A DNA stretch of 20,253 bases from a virus: the IMG/VR virus record IMGVR_UViG_3300043775_001393, positions 1 to 20,253 of that record; one strand, 5' to 3'. Positions 5,745 through 12,721 of this stretch are shown one piece after another. The notes under the pieces were generated by a model. The model saw only the letters and a list, made by a program, of their open reading frames with translations. It was not told the origin of the DNA and did no database searches. Numbering within the stretch: the first letter of the stretch is position 1; every line of letters begins with the position of its first letter. The position numbers and the translations under genes were made by a program.

Positions 5745-8257
5745 TGGAAATTCAATGGGTAACACCAGCTGGTAATATCAACACTATTCAAGAAACAGTA
5801 TCATACTCGTTTCAATTAGTAGCACTATCAACGTTACCAGTGACTTTTAAAGTATTAGCAGGAAGTTTACCGGTTGGTTTACGGTTAAGTACAACTGGTT
5901 TAATCTCTGGTACACCACACGAAGTTAACAGAGACACAGAATCTAAATTTGTCATTAGAGCAGCTACATCGAATAGTGTTGCAGATAGAACATTTACTCT
6001 AAAAGTAATCGGTGCTGATACACCATCATGGGTTACTTCAAGTGGTTTTATTCCAGCTGGCGTTGTTGGTACGCAATATGTTTTAGATAACAGTTATGTG
6101 GATTTCCAATTAGAAGCCGCTGATAGTGATACAAATGCCGGTGATGTATTAACTTATAGATTACTACCAAATGCTGGACAATTTCCACCAGGATTAACCC
6201 TATCACCAGCTGGTAGAATTACGGGTTATACACAACCAATCTTAGCACTCGACTTCCAAGGCGTACAAGCTGGGTATGATACAACTCCTTGGGATACACT
6301 ACCGTTAGATATAGTTACTAGTACAGCAACTGGATTTGACGACTATCTCTATGATGTTGGAACCTACGATTATTCTGTTGTAGATACAAACCCAGTAAGA
6401 TTAAACAGAGCCTATACGTTTTCAGTAGAAGTGTCTGATGGATTTACTGAGCCGCAATCACGTATGTTTAAAATATATGTTGTTACTGATGATTTCTTAG
6501 TACAAAACAACATACCGTTCCAAAGAGTACCAATTTGGATCACTGATCCTTATCTTGGTAGAATTCGTGCGAATAATAACATTACTATTCTGTTAGATGT
6601 ATATGACCCACCATCCCTACCTGGTTTGCTTTCTTATTTTTTAGTGCCAACAAACCCAGATCAAACTGCTAGCACATTACCACCTGATTTAACATTTGAT
6701 ACATTTACAGGCAATCTTCAAGGAAGTATTCCTAAACAAATTCCAGTAACTACGCGTTACCAATTTACGGTAATGGCTGTTAAGTTCACCAACACGATTG
6801 CAAATGAATCATATGACTTAATTGGTGATTGGAACGCTACAACTACATACTATGCACATCAAGCAGTTAGATACAGTCATAACGAGTTAATACAAATCTA
6901 TATTTGTAAAGCAACTAATACAAACATAGCTCCAATATATACAGATTACTGGTATACAAGTTCAACTTCTGCTACTAGAACGTTTTCAATCGATGTGATT
7001 GGTGAAATAGAAAGCTCAATCGAATTGGTTACTCCACCAGATTTAGGTACAATTCAACCCTATCACCAAAGTACATTGCACCTAGAAGCAATTAGTCTAT
7101 TACCCAATGCACAGGTTTCAGTAGAATTGAAATCAGGTTCGTTGCCTACAGGTTTGTCTTTACTACCGAATGGTAATATTATTGGTAAAGCTGAACAGAA
7201 TCCAAGATTTTACGATGTTATTAATGGTATTAATACCTTTGATGTAACATTCGATATGGGAACTACCACGTTCGATACTACGTACAAGTTCACAGTAACG
7301 GCCCATGATGCAACTAATGTATCAGAAGTAGATAGAACTTTTTCCCTAACGGTTGCCGACACCACACCGACCAAATATTGCAATCTCTACGTAAAAGCAT
7401 TCCTAAGCAAAGAACAACGCAACGATTGGTATAACTTCATCACTGATGGTAATTTATTCCTATCAAATGAATTCTACCGCCCAGGCGATGTGCATTACGG
7501 CGTTCAAACAGAGTTGAGAACTCTTATCTACGCAGGTATTGAGGATAATGATGCAGTTAACTTTGTACAAGCAGTAAGCCGTAACCATAACAAAAAACAA
7601 ATGCTGTTTGGTGATATCAAATACGCAACTGCCTATGACCCAAATACACAAGAACCAGTATACGAAGTAGTTTATGTTGAAATGATTGATGATATTGCTG
7701 GTATTAGCCCAGAAACATCTCAAGATTTATCGGATGATTTAAAAGCTAAAGTCTTAACCAGTATTTCTACAATCACTATCGATAGCGATATTCCTTTTGT
7801 TAGTGATAGCGATAAACAACAAGTATTCCCTAACTCAATCGAAAACATGAGAGCAAGAATAGCAAACTCAGGGGTTCATACAAGTTCATTCCTACCACTT
7901 TGGATGAAAGGTATCTACTCAGCTGGATATGCAAGTGCACTGGTTCTATGCTATGTTAAACCAGGCAATGCACCAAATGTACTTGCTAGAATAAAAGCCA
8001 AACTACACACCGCTTCACGTGGCAATTGGACTAAAGAAGCTGCTTATCAACCAGGGGATACTGTATTCTATCTTGGTTTTTACTACACGTGTCAATTCAA
8101 CAACACAAACACAAAACCAACCGATAACACTATTAACTGGATTCGTAACTTTGATTTCAAAGCCCTTGATTTCACAGCAGACCGTTATGTTATCGATTCT
8201 ATCAGCGATGCATATCCTGATAAATACCTCGCATTCCCAAACAACAGAGAGAATTAA
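5744..8257 (+). CDS. Large Ig-like repeat virion protein with carbohydrate-binding modules (putative adhesin)
   Basis: An 837-aa protein with at least four putative Ig (He_PIG, cadherin-like) repeats, each marked by a GSLPxGLxLxxxGxIxG-type turn at about residues 40-57, 145-161, 311-327 and 465-481. Two short segments look like CBM5/12 chitin-binding-type modules with spaced Trp/Tyr: 363-405 (WNATTTYYAHQAVRYSHNEL...YICKA...YW) and 761-800 (NWTKEAAYQPGDTVFYLGFY, then YTC and NWI). Residues 540-760 form a separate domain without a recognised family. No signal peptide or transmembrane segment is present, as expected for a virion part. Ig-like and carbohydrate-binding modules on phage particles usually bind host surface glycans or mucus. 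Its start overlaps the previous stop and the next gene begins directly after its own stop. Confidence 0.78.
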   Translation: MEIQWVTPAGNINTIQETVSYSFQLVALSTLPVTFKVLAGSLPVGLRLSTTGLISGTPHEVNRDTESKFVIRAATSNSVADRTFTLKVIGADTPSWVTSSGFIPAGVVGTQYVLDNSYVDFQLEAADSDTNAGDVLTYRLLPNAGQFPPGLTLSPAGRITGYTQPILALDFQGVQAGYDTTPWDTLPLDIVTSTATGFDDYLYDVGTYDYSVVDTNPVRLNRAYTFSVEVSDGFTEPQSRMFKIYVVTDDFLVQNNIPFQRVPIWITDPYLGRIRANNNITILLDVYDPPSLPGLLSYFLVPTNPDQTASTLPPDLTFDTFTGNLQGSIPKQIPVTTRYQFTVMAVKFTNTIANESYDLIGDWNATTTYYAHQAVRYSHNELIQIYICKATNTNIAPIYTDYWYTSSTSATRTFSIDVIGEIESSIELVTPPDLGTIQPYHQSTLHLEAISLLPNAQVSVELKSGSLPTGLSLLPNGNIIGKAEQNPRFYDVINGINTFDVTFDMGTTTFDTTYKFTVTAHDATNVSEVDRTFSLTVADTTPTKYCNLYVKAFLSKEQRNDWYNFITDGNLFLSNEFYRPGDVHYGVQTELRTLIYAGIEDNDAVNFVQAVSRNHNKKQMLFGDIKYATAYDPNTQEPVYEVVYVEMIDDIAGISPETSQDLSDDLKAKVLTSISTITIDSDIPFVSDSDKQQVFPNSIENMRARIANSGVHTSSFLPLWMKGIYSAGYASALVLCYVKPGNAPNVLARIKAKLHTASRGNWTKEAAYQPGDTVFYLGFYYTCQFNNTNTKPTDNTINWIRNFDFKALDFTADRYVIDSISDAYPDKYLAFPNNREN
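8219..8227 (+). promoter_or_regulatory. Possible T4-late-like promoter inside the adhesin 3' end
   Basis: GATAAATAC, identical to the motif before the gene at 4749, lies 30 bp before the ATG at 8258. It is also coding (Asp-Lys-Tyr), so it may be chance, but the spacing to the next start matches the first copy (32 bp). Confidence 0.35.
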
Positions 8258-8863
8258 ATGACCGCCTCAGCAATTAACCCAAATATCAATGAAAATTTTC
8301 CAGTTCCAGGAGTTGATAACGATACCCAAGTATTCCGTGACAACTTTACTACCATCAAAGCTAGTTTATCTAGTGCAAAAAGTGAAATGGAACAGTTTCT
8401 TAATCATGGTGTTCGTGATGATACTGCAGTAACCAATCTTAACGGTAACACCCTAACCAATGCAGTTTTAACAAAAACAACCGAAAAGATCTACAACTTC
8501 AACGCATTATTGACCGCACAATTCGATGTTGATTTTAATAACGGTCCATACCAGTTAGCACAGGTAGGCGCTGACCTAAACATAAACCTTGTTAATTTTC
8601 CAAGTGACCAAACTGCATCTAAAAATGGTAGAGTCATACTACACTTGACAGCAAATGATTCACATCACACGGTATCATTCACATCAACTAACGGAACCCT
8701 AATCAAGTATGATGAAAACTTCCCACGTATTGATGATAGTACACTCGCTGGTCCTACAACAGTAAGACATTTAGGTGTTACTAGTTCATCAAACCCAGTT
8801 ATCGTTGAAATATGGAAGTTTAAAGATACATTCTTTATCAAATATATCGGATTCTTCTCGTGA
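8258..8863 (+). CDS. Virion structural protein
   Basis: A 201-aa protein opening with INPNINENFPVPGVDNDTQVFRDNFTTIKASL, a phage virion N-terminus related in style to the ANDG/KVNxNF attachment motif and followed by a predicted helix (SAKSEMEQFLNHGV). The remainder is beta-rich with a Thr/Ser/Asn-rich central part and an aromatic C-terminus (WKFKDTFFIKYIGFFS). It begins immediately after the adhesin stop codon and its own TGA overlaps the GTG start of the next gene. Position and sequence style indicate a particle component, perhaps of the baseplate or fibre base; no precise homologue can be named. Confidence 0.68.
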   Translation: MTASAINPNINENFPVPGVDNDTQVFRDNFTTIKASLSSAKSEMEQFLNHGVRDDTAVTNLNGNTLTNAVLTKTTEKIYNFNALLTAQFDVDFNNGPYQLAQVGADLNINLVNFPSDQTASKNGRVILHLTANDSHHTVSFTSTNGTLIKYDENFPRIDDSTLAGPTTVRHLGVTSSSNPVIVEIWKFKDTFFIKYIGFFS

Positions 8864-9093
8864 ATCACCCATTCGCACCTGATTTAACCGCCATGCGAGA
8901 TGATGAAGTCGAGTTGAAACTCAACGAACTCATGAAAAAATACCACATGGCTTATAGACTAGGTAACCAAGAACTCTTGACACAGTTGGCTACATTTGTT
9001 AACATCTACAAAGAAGAACTCTCCAATAGATTCCGTGCTAAGATTACCCAATCCGAAAATGGCGACCTTGGAGAACTCATTAACGTAGATTAG
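8860..9093 (+). CDS. Small conserved phage protein, probably helical
   Basis: A 77-aa protein beginning with GTG in the overlap GTGA with the previous stop. It reads FAPDLTAMRDDEVELKLNEL, then a helical middle (MAYRLGNQELLTQLATFVNIYKEEL) and a short acidic tail. From memory, similar small proteins with an AYRxGN...L element occur at this place in T4-like phages of marine bacteria, so I keep the full-length GTG start. The alternative is ATG at 8894, which would drop the APDLTAM segment. No Shine-Dalgarno is clear, in line with translational coupling. It may be a virion accessory or a chaperone for the preceding protein (guess). Confidence 0.62.
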   Translation: MNHPFAPDLTAMRDDEVELKLNELMKKYHMAYRLGNQELLTQLATFVNIYKEELSNRFRAKITQSENGDLGELINVD

Positions 9094-9101
9094 GAGTTCC
9101 A

Positions 9102-9557
9102 ATGACCAATACTGTAGACCAATTAGTCACAGGCGTTTTAAGACATGGCCCAGATATTCTGGGCTATTGCACATGTGCCGATGACATTTCAAAGTACGTC
9201 AATTATCTTTTAGATGAAAGACTTAATTACCCAGTACCACTCGAAGAAACCAATCCAAACAACTGGTTTATCCCAGATTCCTACAAAAACTTAGATATCG
9301 CAGCATGGTGTTTAGCCAAATGCAGCACTGACACGGAAGTCGCAAGAGTGGAATTAGAACTAACCGAGTTTAAATCACGTAACCTATTCCCAGTCCTACA
9401 ATGCATGCTTTATATCGTTGATACCCTACGTGCCCATAATATAGTATGGGGTGTAGGTAGAGGTAGTTCAGTGTCAAGCTACGTCTTATTCCTTATTGGT
9501 GTCCATAAAATCGATAGTATCAAATACGGTTTAGACATTAAAGAGTTTTTGCGTTGA
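9102..9557 (+). CDS. Stand-alone fragment resembling bacterial DNA polymerase III alpha (DnaE), without the catalytic site
   Basis: A 151-aa protein whose second half (about residues 80-151) aligns by eye with the C-family polymerase segment that ends in GRGSxxGSxVxYxxGIxxxDPLxYxLxFxRFL: here RVELELTEFKSRNL, VWGVGRGSSVSSYVLFLIGV and KIDSIKYGLDIKEFLR. The ORF stops exactly where a true alpha subunit would continue to the catalytic PDFDxD motif, so it cannot polymerise DNA. Residues 1-80 are not clearly related to DnaE. The start has AGGAG eight bases before the ATG and follows the virion block after 8 bp. I do not read it as a recent deletion, because no alpha-subunit coding remnant follows the stop and the gene has its own good RBS. 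Its role is unknown; it might bind the clamp, a nucleotide or a 5' phosphate. Confidence 0.72.
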   Translation: MTNTVDQLVTGVLRHGPDILGYCTCADDISKYVNYLLDERLNYPVPLEETNPNNWFIPDSYKNLDIAAWCLAKCSTDTEVARVELELTEFKSRNLFPVLQCMLYIVDTLRAHNIVWGVGRGSSVSSYVLFLIGVHKIDSIKYGLDIKEFLR

Positions 9558-9567
9558 TAATTAACCC

Positions 9568-9596
9568 TTGACAAACAATTCTAATTCAACTAAACT
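9568..9596 (+). promoter_or_regulatory. Sigma70-like promoter upstream of the gene at 9630
   Basis: TTGACA (9568-9573), a 17-bp spacer and TAAACT (9591-9596, four of six matches). It lies in the 72-bp gap after the DnaE-like gene. Confidence 0.55.
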
Positions 9597-9629
9597 ACAC
9601 CCACTTTCAACTTAACAAGGAATTTACAA

Positions 9630-9866
9630 ATGATTACTTTAAATACAACCGATGCAGGCGACGTAACCGTAGTATCACTCAATGGCACTTATGCTAGTAA
9701 TATCTATCACATCGAACCAGAAAACTTCCACGCATTCGCTATCGAAAACTTTGATGCCGAAAACGCTTCACAGGAAGAATTAGATAGAATCTGCAAACTA
9801 TGGGATGATCGACTCCTATTCAAATATCTTAACTTTCCAAACTTCGCAGCTGAGATGGCTGACTAA
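9630..9866 (+). CDS. Small acidic protein of unknown function
   Basis: A 78-aa protein with AAGGAA as ribosome binding site about seven bases before the ATG and a likely promoter 34 bp upstream. The first 30 residues look like a small beta hairpin (MITLNTTDAGDVTVVSLNGTY), the rest is acidic and helical (ENASQEELDRICKLWDDRLLF). No motif, membrane segment or known family is apparent. Own promoter and good RBS support expression, probably together with the following small genes. Confidence 0.65.
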   Translation: MITLNTTDAGDVTVVSLNGTYASNIYHIEPENFHAFAIENFDAENASQEELDRICKLWDDRLLFKYLNFPNFAAEMAD

Positions 9867-9870
9867 ATAC
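9863..9870 (+). promoter_or_regulatory. CTAAATAC late-like motif before the gene at 9896
   Basis: The octamer overlaps the stop codon of the preceding gene and sits 25 bp before the ATG at 9896. It is identical to the motifs on the - strand at 4685-4692 and 12652-12659. Confidence 0.35.
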
Positions 9871-9895
9871 TGCTTTATTAATCAGGAGAACAAAT

Positions 9896-10093
9896 ATGAC
9901 TGATCAAGTTTATAAATCTGCAAAAGGTAAATCCGTTGACATGGCTCGTTTAGCTTTAGAAAATGAATCCAGTGTTGCTGTTGGTAATATGAAATCCAAC
10001 GCTCGCGGTGATCTTTTGGAAAATGGCAAAGTTGTCAAATCACGCGAAGAATTACTTCAAGACTATTACAATCAAAATCCACGTAACATTTAA
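9896..10093 (+). CDS. Small conserved T4-like phage protein
   Basis: A 65-aa protein: VYKSAKGKSVDMARLALENE, then SSVAVGNMKSNARGDLLENG and KVVKSREELLQDYYNQNP. The pattern YKxAxGKxxDMxxLxxxNExxxAVGNMxxNARGD is one I associate with small proteins in T4-like phages of marine bacteria, where function is unknown. AGGAG lies at 9882-9886, about nine bases before the ATG. It precedes the GroES-like gene by only 8 bp, so the two are surely cotranscribed. A virion or morphogenesis role is plausible from this neighbourhood but is not shown by sequence. Confidence 0.7.
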   Translation: MTDQVYKSAKGKSVDMARLALENESSVAVGNMKSNARGDLLENGKVVKSREELLQDYYNQNPRNI

Positions 10094-10101
10094 GGCTTTC
10101 T

Positions 10102-10449
10102 ATGAGTGAAGTAATAACGATCGATCGAACTATACGGGATCACATTTTAATCAGAAACATGCGTCATAGTGAAACCGTTTTACAATCTGGTATAATTTTA
10201 AATTCTGATTCAGGAAAATCTCACGGTATACGCCCTCGTTGGGCTCAGGTGTTCATGGTGGGTCCGGATCAGAAATATATCAAGAAGGATGATTGGATTT
10301 TGCTTGAACATGCTCGTTGGACACGAAAAGTACGAGTAGAAACACCAGAAGGTCCAATGGATCTGCAACGAGCAGACAATGATGCAATTTTACTCGTATC
10401 TGATGTAGAACCACCGGTATCAGATCAATACATCCCATCCAAGTGCTAG
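10102..10449 (+). CDS. GroES/gp31-like co-chaperonin
   Basis: A 115-aa protein of co-chaperonin size. It carries the GroES-type beta-barrel layout: IRDHILIRNMRHSETVLQSGIIL at residues 10-32, where the DHxLIR opening and the segment leading to GIIL correspond to the barrel start and mobile loop. This is followed by HGIRPRWAQVFMVGPDQKYIKKDDWILLEHARWTR, equivalent to the GxVxAVGxG...VKxGDxVLF region, and a C-terminal DNDAILLVSDVE that matches the DDxxILxV strand. T4 gp31 replaces host GroES so that the major capsid protein can fold in GroEL; the same role is inferred here. The similarity is by motif order and length, not by close identity. It follows the 65-aa gene after 8 bp. Confidence 0.72.
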   Translation: MSEVITIDRTIRDHILIRNMRHSETVLQSGIILNSDSGKSHGIRPRWAQVFMVGPDQKYIKKDDWILLEHARWTRKVRVETPEGPMDLQRADNDAILLVSDVEPPVSDQYIPSKC

Positions 10450-10457
10450 GAGAAACC

Positions 10458-10955
10458 ATGTCACAAATATTTACTAGAGTTCTATATTATACATACGAGG
10501 AAGAGGATCAACCAGATAGTTTGGAAATCTTCGATCCGAAGTATAACAAACGCGTTACTATTCCTCGAGATCATGCCACAACTCCAGATTTTACTGCAAT
10601 GAACTTCTTACAGAAAAAGAATATCAGTGTGTTGGGTTGTATGATGAATCATATCACATGTGAATTCGAAGGTGCAGTACCTGATCTTTTTGAATTTAAC
10701 GTACCTGTTTCTCATGTATTGGAAATTTCAACCGTTAAAAACGAAGCCAGTGTGTATCAGTTAAAGATATATTCAGCTAGATATAACCAATCAGTGTATG
10801 TTGATATCAAAGATGGTAGAGATACCATAACGAACGCATATGAATGGCTTGATGAAAAAGGTTATACCCTTGTATCTGCTGATGTGGATTCATTGAAGTT
10901 GTTTGTTGTTACGGATGTTATAAAACCGCTTTACGAAACACCAGAATTAGTGTAA
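10458..10955 (+). CDS. Protein of unknown function, 165 aa
   Basis: The ATG at 10458 has AGGAG at 10448-10452 and is preferred over an upstream TTG at 10443 in the same frame. The protein is acidic and beta-rich with several aromatic stretches (RVLYYTYEEEDQPDSLEIF, FTAMNFLQKKNISVLGCMM, YQLKIYSARYNQSVYVDI) and a C-terminal part LYETPELV. No catalytic motif, signal or membrane segment is visible and I recognise no family. It follows the GroES-like gene by 8 bp and ends before a 91-bp leader with two competing hairpins, so it is the last gene of this run or reads through conditionally into the MazG-like gene. Confidence 0.7.
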   Translation: MSQIFTRVLYYTYEEEDQPDSLEIFDPKYNKRVTIPRDHATTPDFTAMNFLQKKNISVLGCMMNHITCEFEGAVPDLFEFNVPVSHVLEISTVKNEASVYQLKIYSARYNQSVYVDIKDGRDTITNAYEWLDEKGYTLVSADVDSLKLFVVTDVIKPLYETPELV

Positions 10956-10968
10956 ACTATCCTTTCAC

Positions 10969-11037
10969 TGGCTAAAAGATAATCGATCCACGCGTTCTTC
11001 ATTAGCTTTTAGCCACTTTATTTCAATTATCTTTTAG
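10969..11037 (+). promoter_or_regulatory. Attenuator-like leader with two mutually exclusive hairpins
   Basis: Hairpin A pairs TGGCTAAAAG (10969-10978) with CTTTTAGCCA (11006-11015) and is followed by CTTTATTTC, so it resembles a weak terminator. Hairpin B pairs CTAAAAGATAAT (10972-10983) with ATTATCTTTTAG (11026-11037). Both use 10972-10978, so they cannot form together. B ends at the Shine-Dalgarno AGAGG of the gene at 11047. Both arms of B are copies of the 12-mer repeat of this region. Confidence 0.45.
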
Positions 11038-11046
11038 AGGTAACAC

Positions 11047-11418
11047 ATGAGTATTAATGTATTCGAAGATCAGAAAATCTTTATGGAAGCCGGTGATCAA
11101 ACCACTGATCGTTTTAATAAAGAACAATTAGAGTTATATATCAATCTAATTAGAGAAGAAGTTGCAGAGATGGAAGATGCAATTAACGCATCAAATAACG
11201 TTGAATTACTAGATGCGTTCTTGGATATTGCTGTTGTTACGATCGGAGCCATACATTCACTAGGAATTGACGCTCAAGGGTCATGGGATGAAGTAACTCG
11301 ATCCAACTTCTCAAAAGTAGACAAAGCCAGTGGCAAACTGCTAAAGTTACCAAATGGTAAAATCAGTAAACCTGATACGTTTAGTCCGGTTAACCTAGAT
11401 CAGTTCTTCGTGAATTAA
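11047..11418 (+). CDS. MazG-like nucleotide pyrophosphohydrolase
   Basis: A 123-aa all-alpha NTP pyrophosphohydrolase-type protein. The metal-binding EExxE motif is REEVAEMED (residues 36-44) and the second acidic pair is in LLDAFLDIAVVTIG (DxxxD, 56-60). The C-terminal VTRSNFSKVDKASGKLLK and KLPNGKISKPDTFSPVNL are typical of phage members, which contact the nucleotide and complete the dimer. Such enzymes hydrolyse (d)NTPs to monophosphates; in phages they may clean the nucleotide pool or lower alarmone levels, but the substrate cannot be told from sequence. The start has AGAGG six bases before the ATG and is preceded by the attenuator-like leader. Confidence 0.85.
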   Translation: MSINVFEDQKIFMEAGDQTTDRFNKEQLELYINLIREEVAEMEDAINASNNVELLDAFLDIAVVTIGAIHSLGIDAQGSWDEVTRSNFSKVDKASGKLLKLPNGKISKPDTFSPVNLDQFFVN

Positions 11419-11427
11419 TACAAAAAC

Positions 11428-11460
11428 TAAAGCCAATGATCTTTTAGATCATTGGCTTTA
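11428..11460. terminator. Long perfect hairpin between convergent genes, probable bidirectional terminator
   Basis: A perfect 15-bp stem (11428-11442 with 11446-11460) and a TTT loop. It lacks a clear U tract, but its place between the MazG-like gene (+) and the GIY-YIG gene (-) fits termination. The loop region carries a one-mismatch copy of the 12-mer repeat. Confidence 0.7.
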
Positions 11461-11467
11461 TCGTGAA

Positions 11468-12586
11468 CTAATTATCTTTTAGTTCATCCGTTTTATTTTC
11501 TACCTGATGTGGTTTTACGAGTTTCTTACATTTCCAACCTTTGTGCTGCTTATATAATCCGCTCGAACACCGCTGCATACCGTCTGCAGATAAGTCATTC
11601 TCCCTACAAAACTTAGCAAGATTTTTGATAACAATCACTTCCCCATCTGGTTTAGTTAACTGCCAAATACTACTATGCTCTGCATCTTTTCCATTTTTCG
11701 CCCTTGTAGCAACTGCTTTTTGTGCTGCTATCTTATCAGTGCCATTGCGTTTACGCGTCTCAGCAGATTTCTGTGCTGAAATTTTAGAAGTACCATTACG
11801 CTTACGCGTCTCAGCGCCTTTTTGTGCTCCTATTTTACCAGTACCATTCCGTATACGGGTTTCCCCAGAACGTTTCCCTCCAATTTTATGCGTACCACGT
11901 TTCTTTTTAGTAGCAACAGCCTTTTGTGCTGCTAATTTTGAAGTTCCGTTAGCTTTTCTCGTAGCACCACCTTTCTTACCAGACGTTTCAAAAATACCAA
12001 GTTTCTTTTTTGTAGCAACTGCTTTTTGTGTTGCTAGTTTTGCAGTACCGTCAGCTTTTCTACGCTCACCGGCTACTTTATACGATCCACGTGCATTTCC
12101 AGTTTCAACGCCCTTTTGTTTCGATTCAGCGGTACCAGCCCACATCTTACCACCAGTTACTGGATCCTTGTATTGTAGATTCAATAGTAGTGGATTACCC
12201 CAATAAGCTTTTATGATGGTTTGTTCAAATAAATAAGTCTGTTCAATATCGGTTGATTGAAAAATGACTTTATAATCGAAACTATCTTTACCGTAAATTT
12301 CCACTAACGCATCAACAGGGTCACTACTTGCAAAATAATAGATCCATAGATCATCCTCTGGCATTCTATACTTTTTGATATTTGCATATCTAAGACCATA
12401 GTAAAACTGCCCAGTTGGTTTGCAGATTAGGCGATATACATACGCAGGTGTTGTGTTAATTGGTTCTTCTGCTTCGATTGTTGCAGATGTTAGTAGTTCT
12501 ACTGATTCAGTAGTAGTTGTAGTTGTAGTTGTAGTTGTTTGAATTTCTGACGACAACGCGTCATTTTGATTTGCATAAATACTCAT
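11468..12586 (-). CDS. GIY-YIG homing-type endonuclease with seven 17-residue NUMOD3-like repeats
   Basis: A 372-aa protein. Residues 1-45 are a Thr-rich linker including ten Thr in a row. Residues 48-138 form a GIY-YIG-type nuclease: YVYRLICKPTGQFYYG (49-64) with YVY/YYG in place of GIY/YIG, then the conserved Arg region, a Glu in FEQTIIKAYWG (120-130) and LLLNL. Residues 180-298 are seven tandem 17-residue basic units of the type GTSKISAQKSAETRKRN, like NUMOD3 repeats that grip DNA. Residues 308-356 form a terminal module (WQLTKPDGEVIVIKNL then FCRENDL and HKGWKCKKL) typical of intron- or homing-endonuclease C-termini. AAAGGAGC precedes the ATG. No intron is evident next to it, so it is a free-standing homing gene (Seg-like). 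Its leader is a duplicate of that of the gene at 17530-18693. Confidence 0.83.
   Translation of the reverse strand: MSIYANQNDALSSEIQTTTTTTTTTTESVELLTSATIEAEEPINTTPAYVYRLICKPTGQFYYGLRYANIKKYRMPEDDLWIYYFASSDPVDALVEIYGKDSFDYKVIFQSTDIEQTYLFEQTIIKAYWGNPLLLNLQYKDPVTGGKMWAGTAESKQKGVETGNARGSYKVAGERRKADGTAKLATQKAVATKKKLGIFETSGKKGGATRKANGTSKLAAQKAVATKKKRGTHKIGGKRSGETRIRNGTGKIGAQKGAETRKRNGTSKISAQKSAETRKRNGTDKIAAQKAVATRAKNGKDAEHSSIWQLTKPDGEVIVIKNLAKFCRENDLSADGMQRCSSGLYKQHKGWKCKKLVKPHQVENKTDELKDN
11693..12049 (-). repeat. 51-bp in-frame tandem repeat, seven units
   Basis: Seven consecutive 51-bp units encode the 17-residue repeats of the GIY-YIG protein. Each unit begins with Gly and ends in a basic run (KKK, RKR or similar). 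Confidence 0.85.
12513..12536. repeat. GTAGTT hexamer, four tandem copies (poly-Thr)
   Basis: Four perfect GTAGTT units on the + strand encode part of the ten-Thr run near the N-terminus of the - strand GIY-YIG protein. Gain or loss of units would stay in frame. Confidence 0.8.
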
Positions 12587-12605
12587 GCTGACATGCTCCT
12601 TTAAG

Positions 12606-12660
12606 TTAAATGTTAGAGAGGTTGGGTCCCCACGACCGCGAATCTCATTCTGTATTTAGC
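12606..12660 (-). promoter_or_regulatory. Late-like promoter and structured leader of the first GIY-YIG gene
   Basis: Read on the - strand: CTAAATAC (12652-12659), then TTCGC, a hairpin with stem GGTC/GACC (12634-12637 and 12625-12628) and a 5-nt loop, CAACC and TCTAACATTTA. The same order occurs before the gene at 17530-18693 with a different but again complementary stem. Confidence 0.6.
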
Positions 12661-12661
12661 C

Positions 12662-12690
12662 TTGACATTAAAATTCCCCTGATATATAAT
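12662..12690 (+). promoter_or_regulatory. Perfect-consensus sigma70 promoter for the clamp-loader operon
   Basis: TTGACA (12662-12667), 17-bp spacer and TATAAT (12685-12690): both boxes match the bacterial consensus exactly. It is divergent from, and directly abuts, the late-like promoter of the - strand gene. Confidence 0.88.
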
Positions 12691-12721
12691 CACCTCATAC
12701 CAACCAACCAAGGCAATTATC

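Noticed and set aside
9102-9557. Functional DNA polymerase
   Set aside because: It stops before the catalytic PDFDxD motif and is far too short.
11541-12206. 221-aa + strand ORF opposite the GIY-YIG gene
   Set aside because: It is the antisense of the 51-bp repeat array and has no RBS; composition-driven shadow.
11468-12586. Group I intron around the GIY-YIG gene
   Set aside because: Neighbouring genes are complete and end at their own stops and a terminator, so no split exons are visible.
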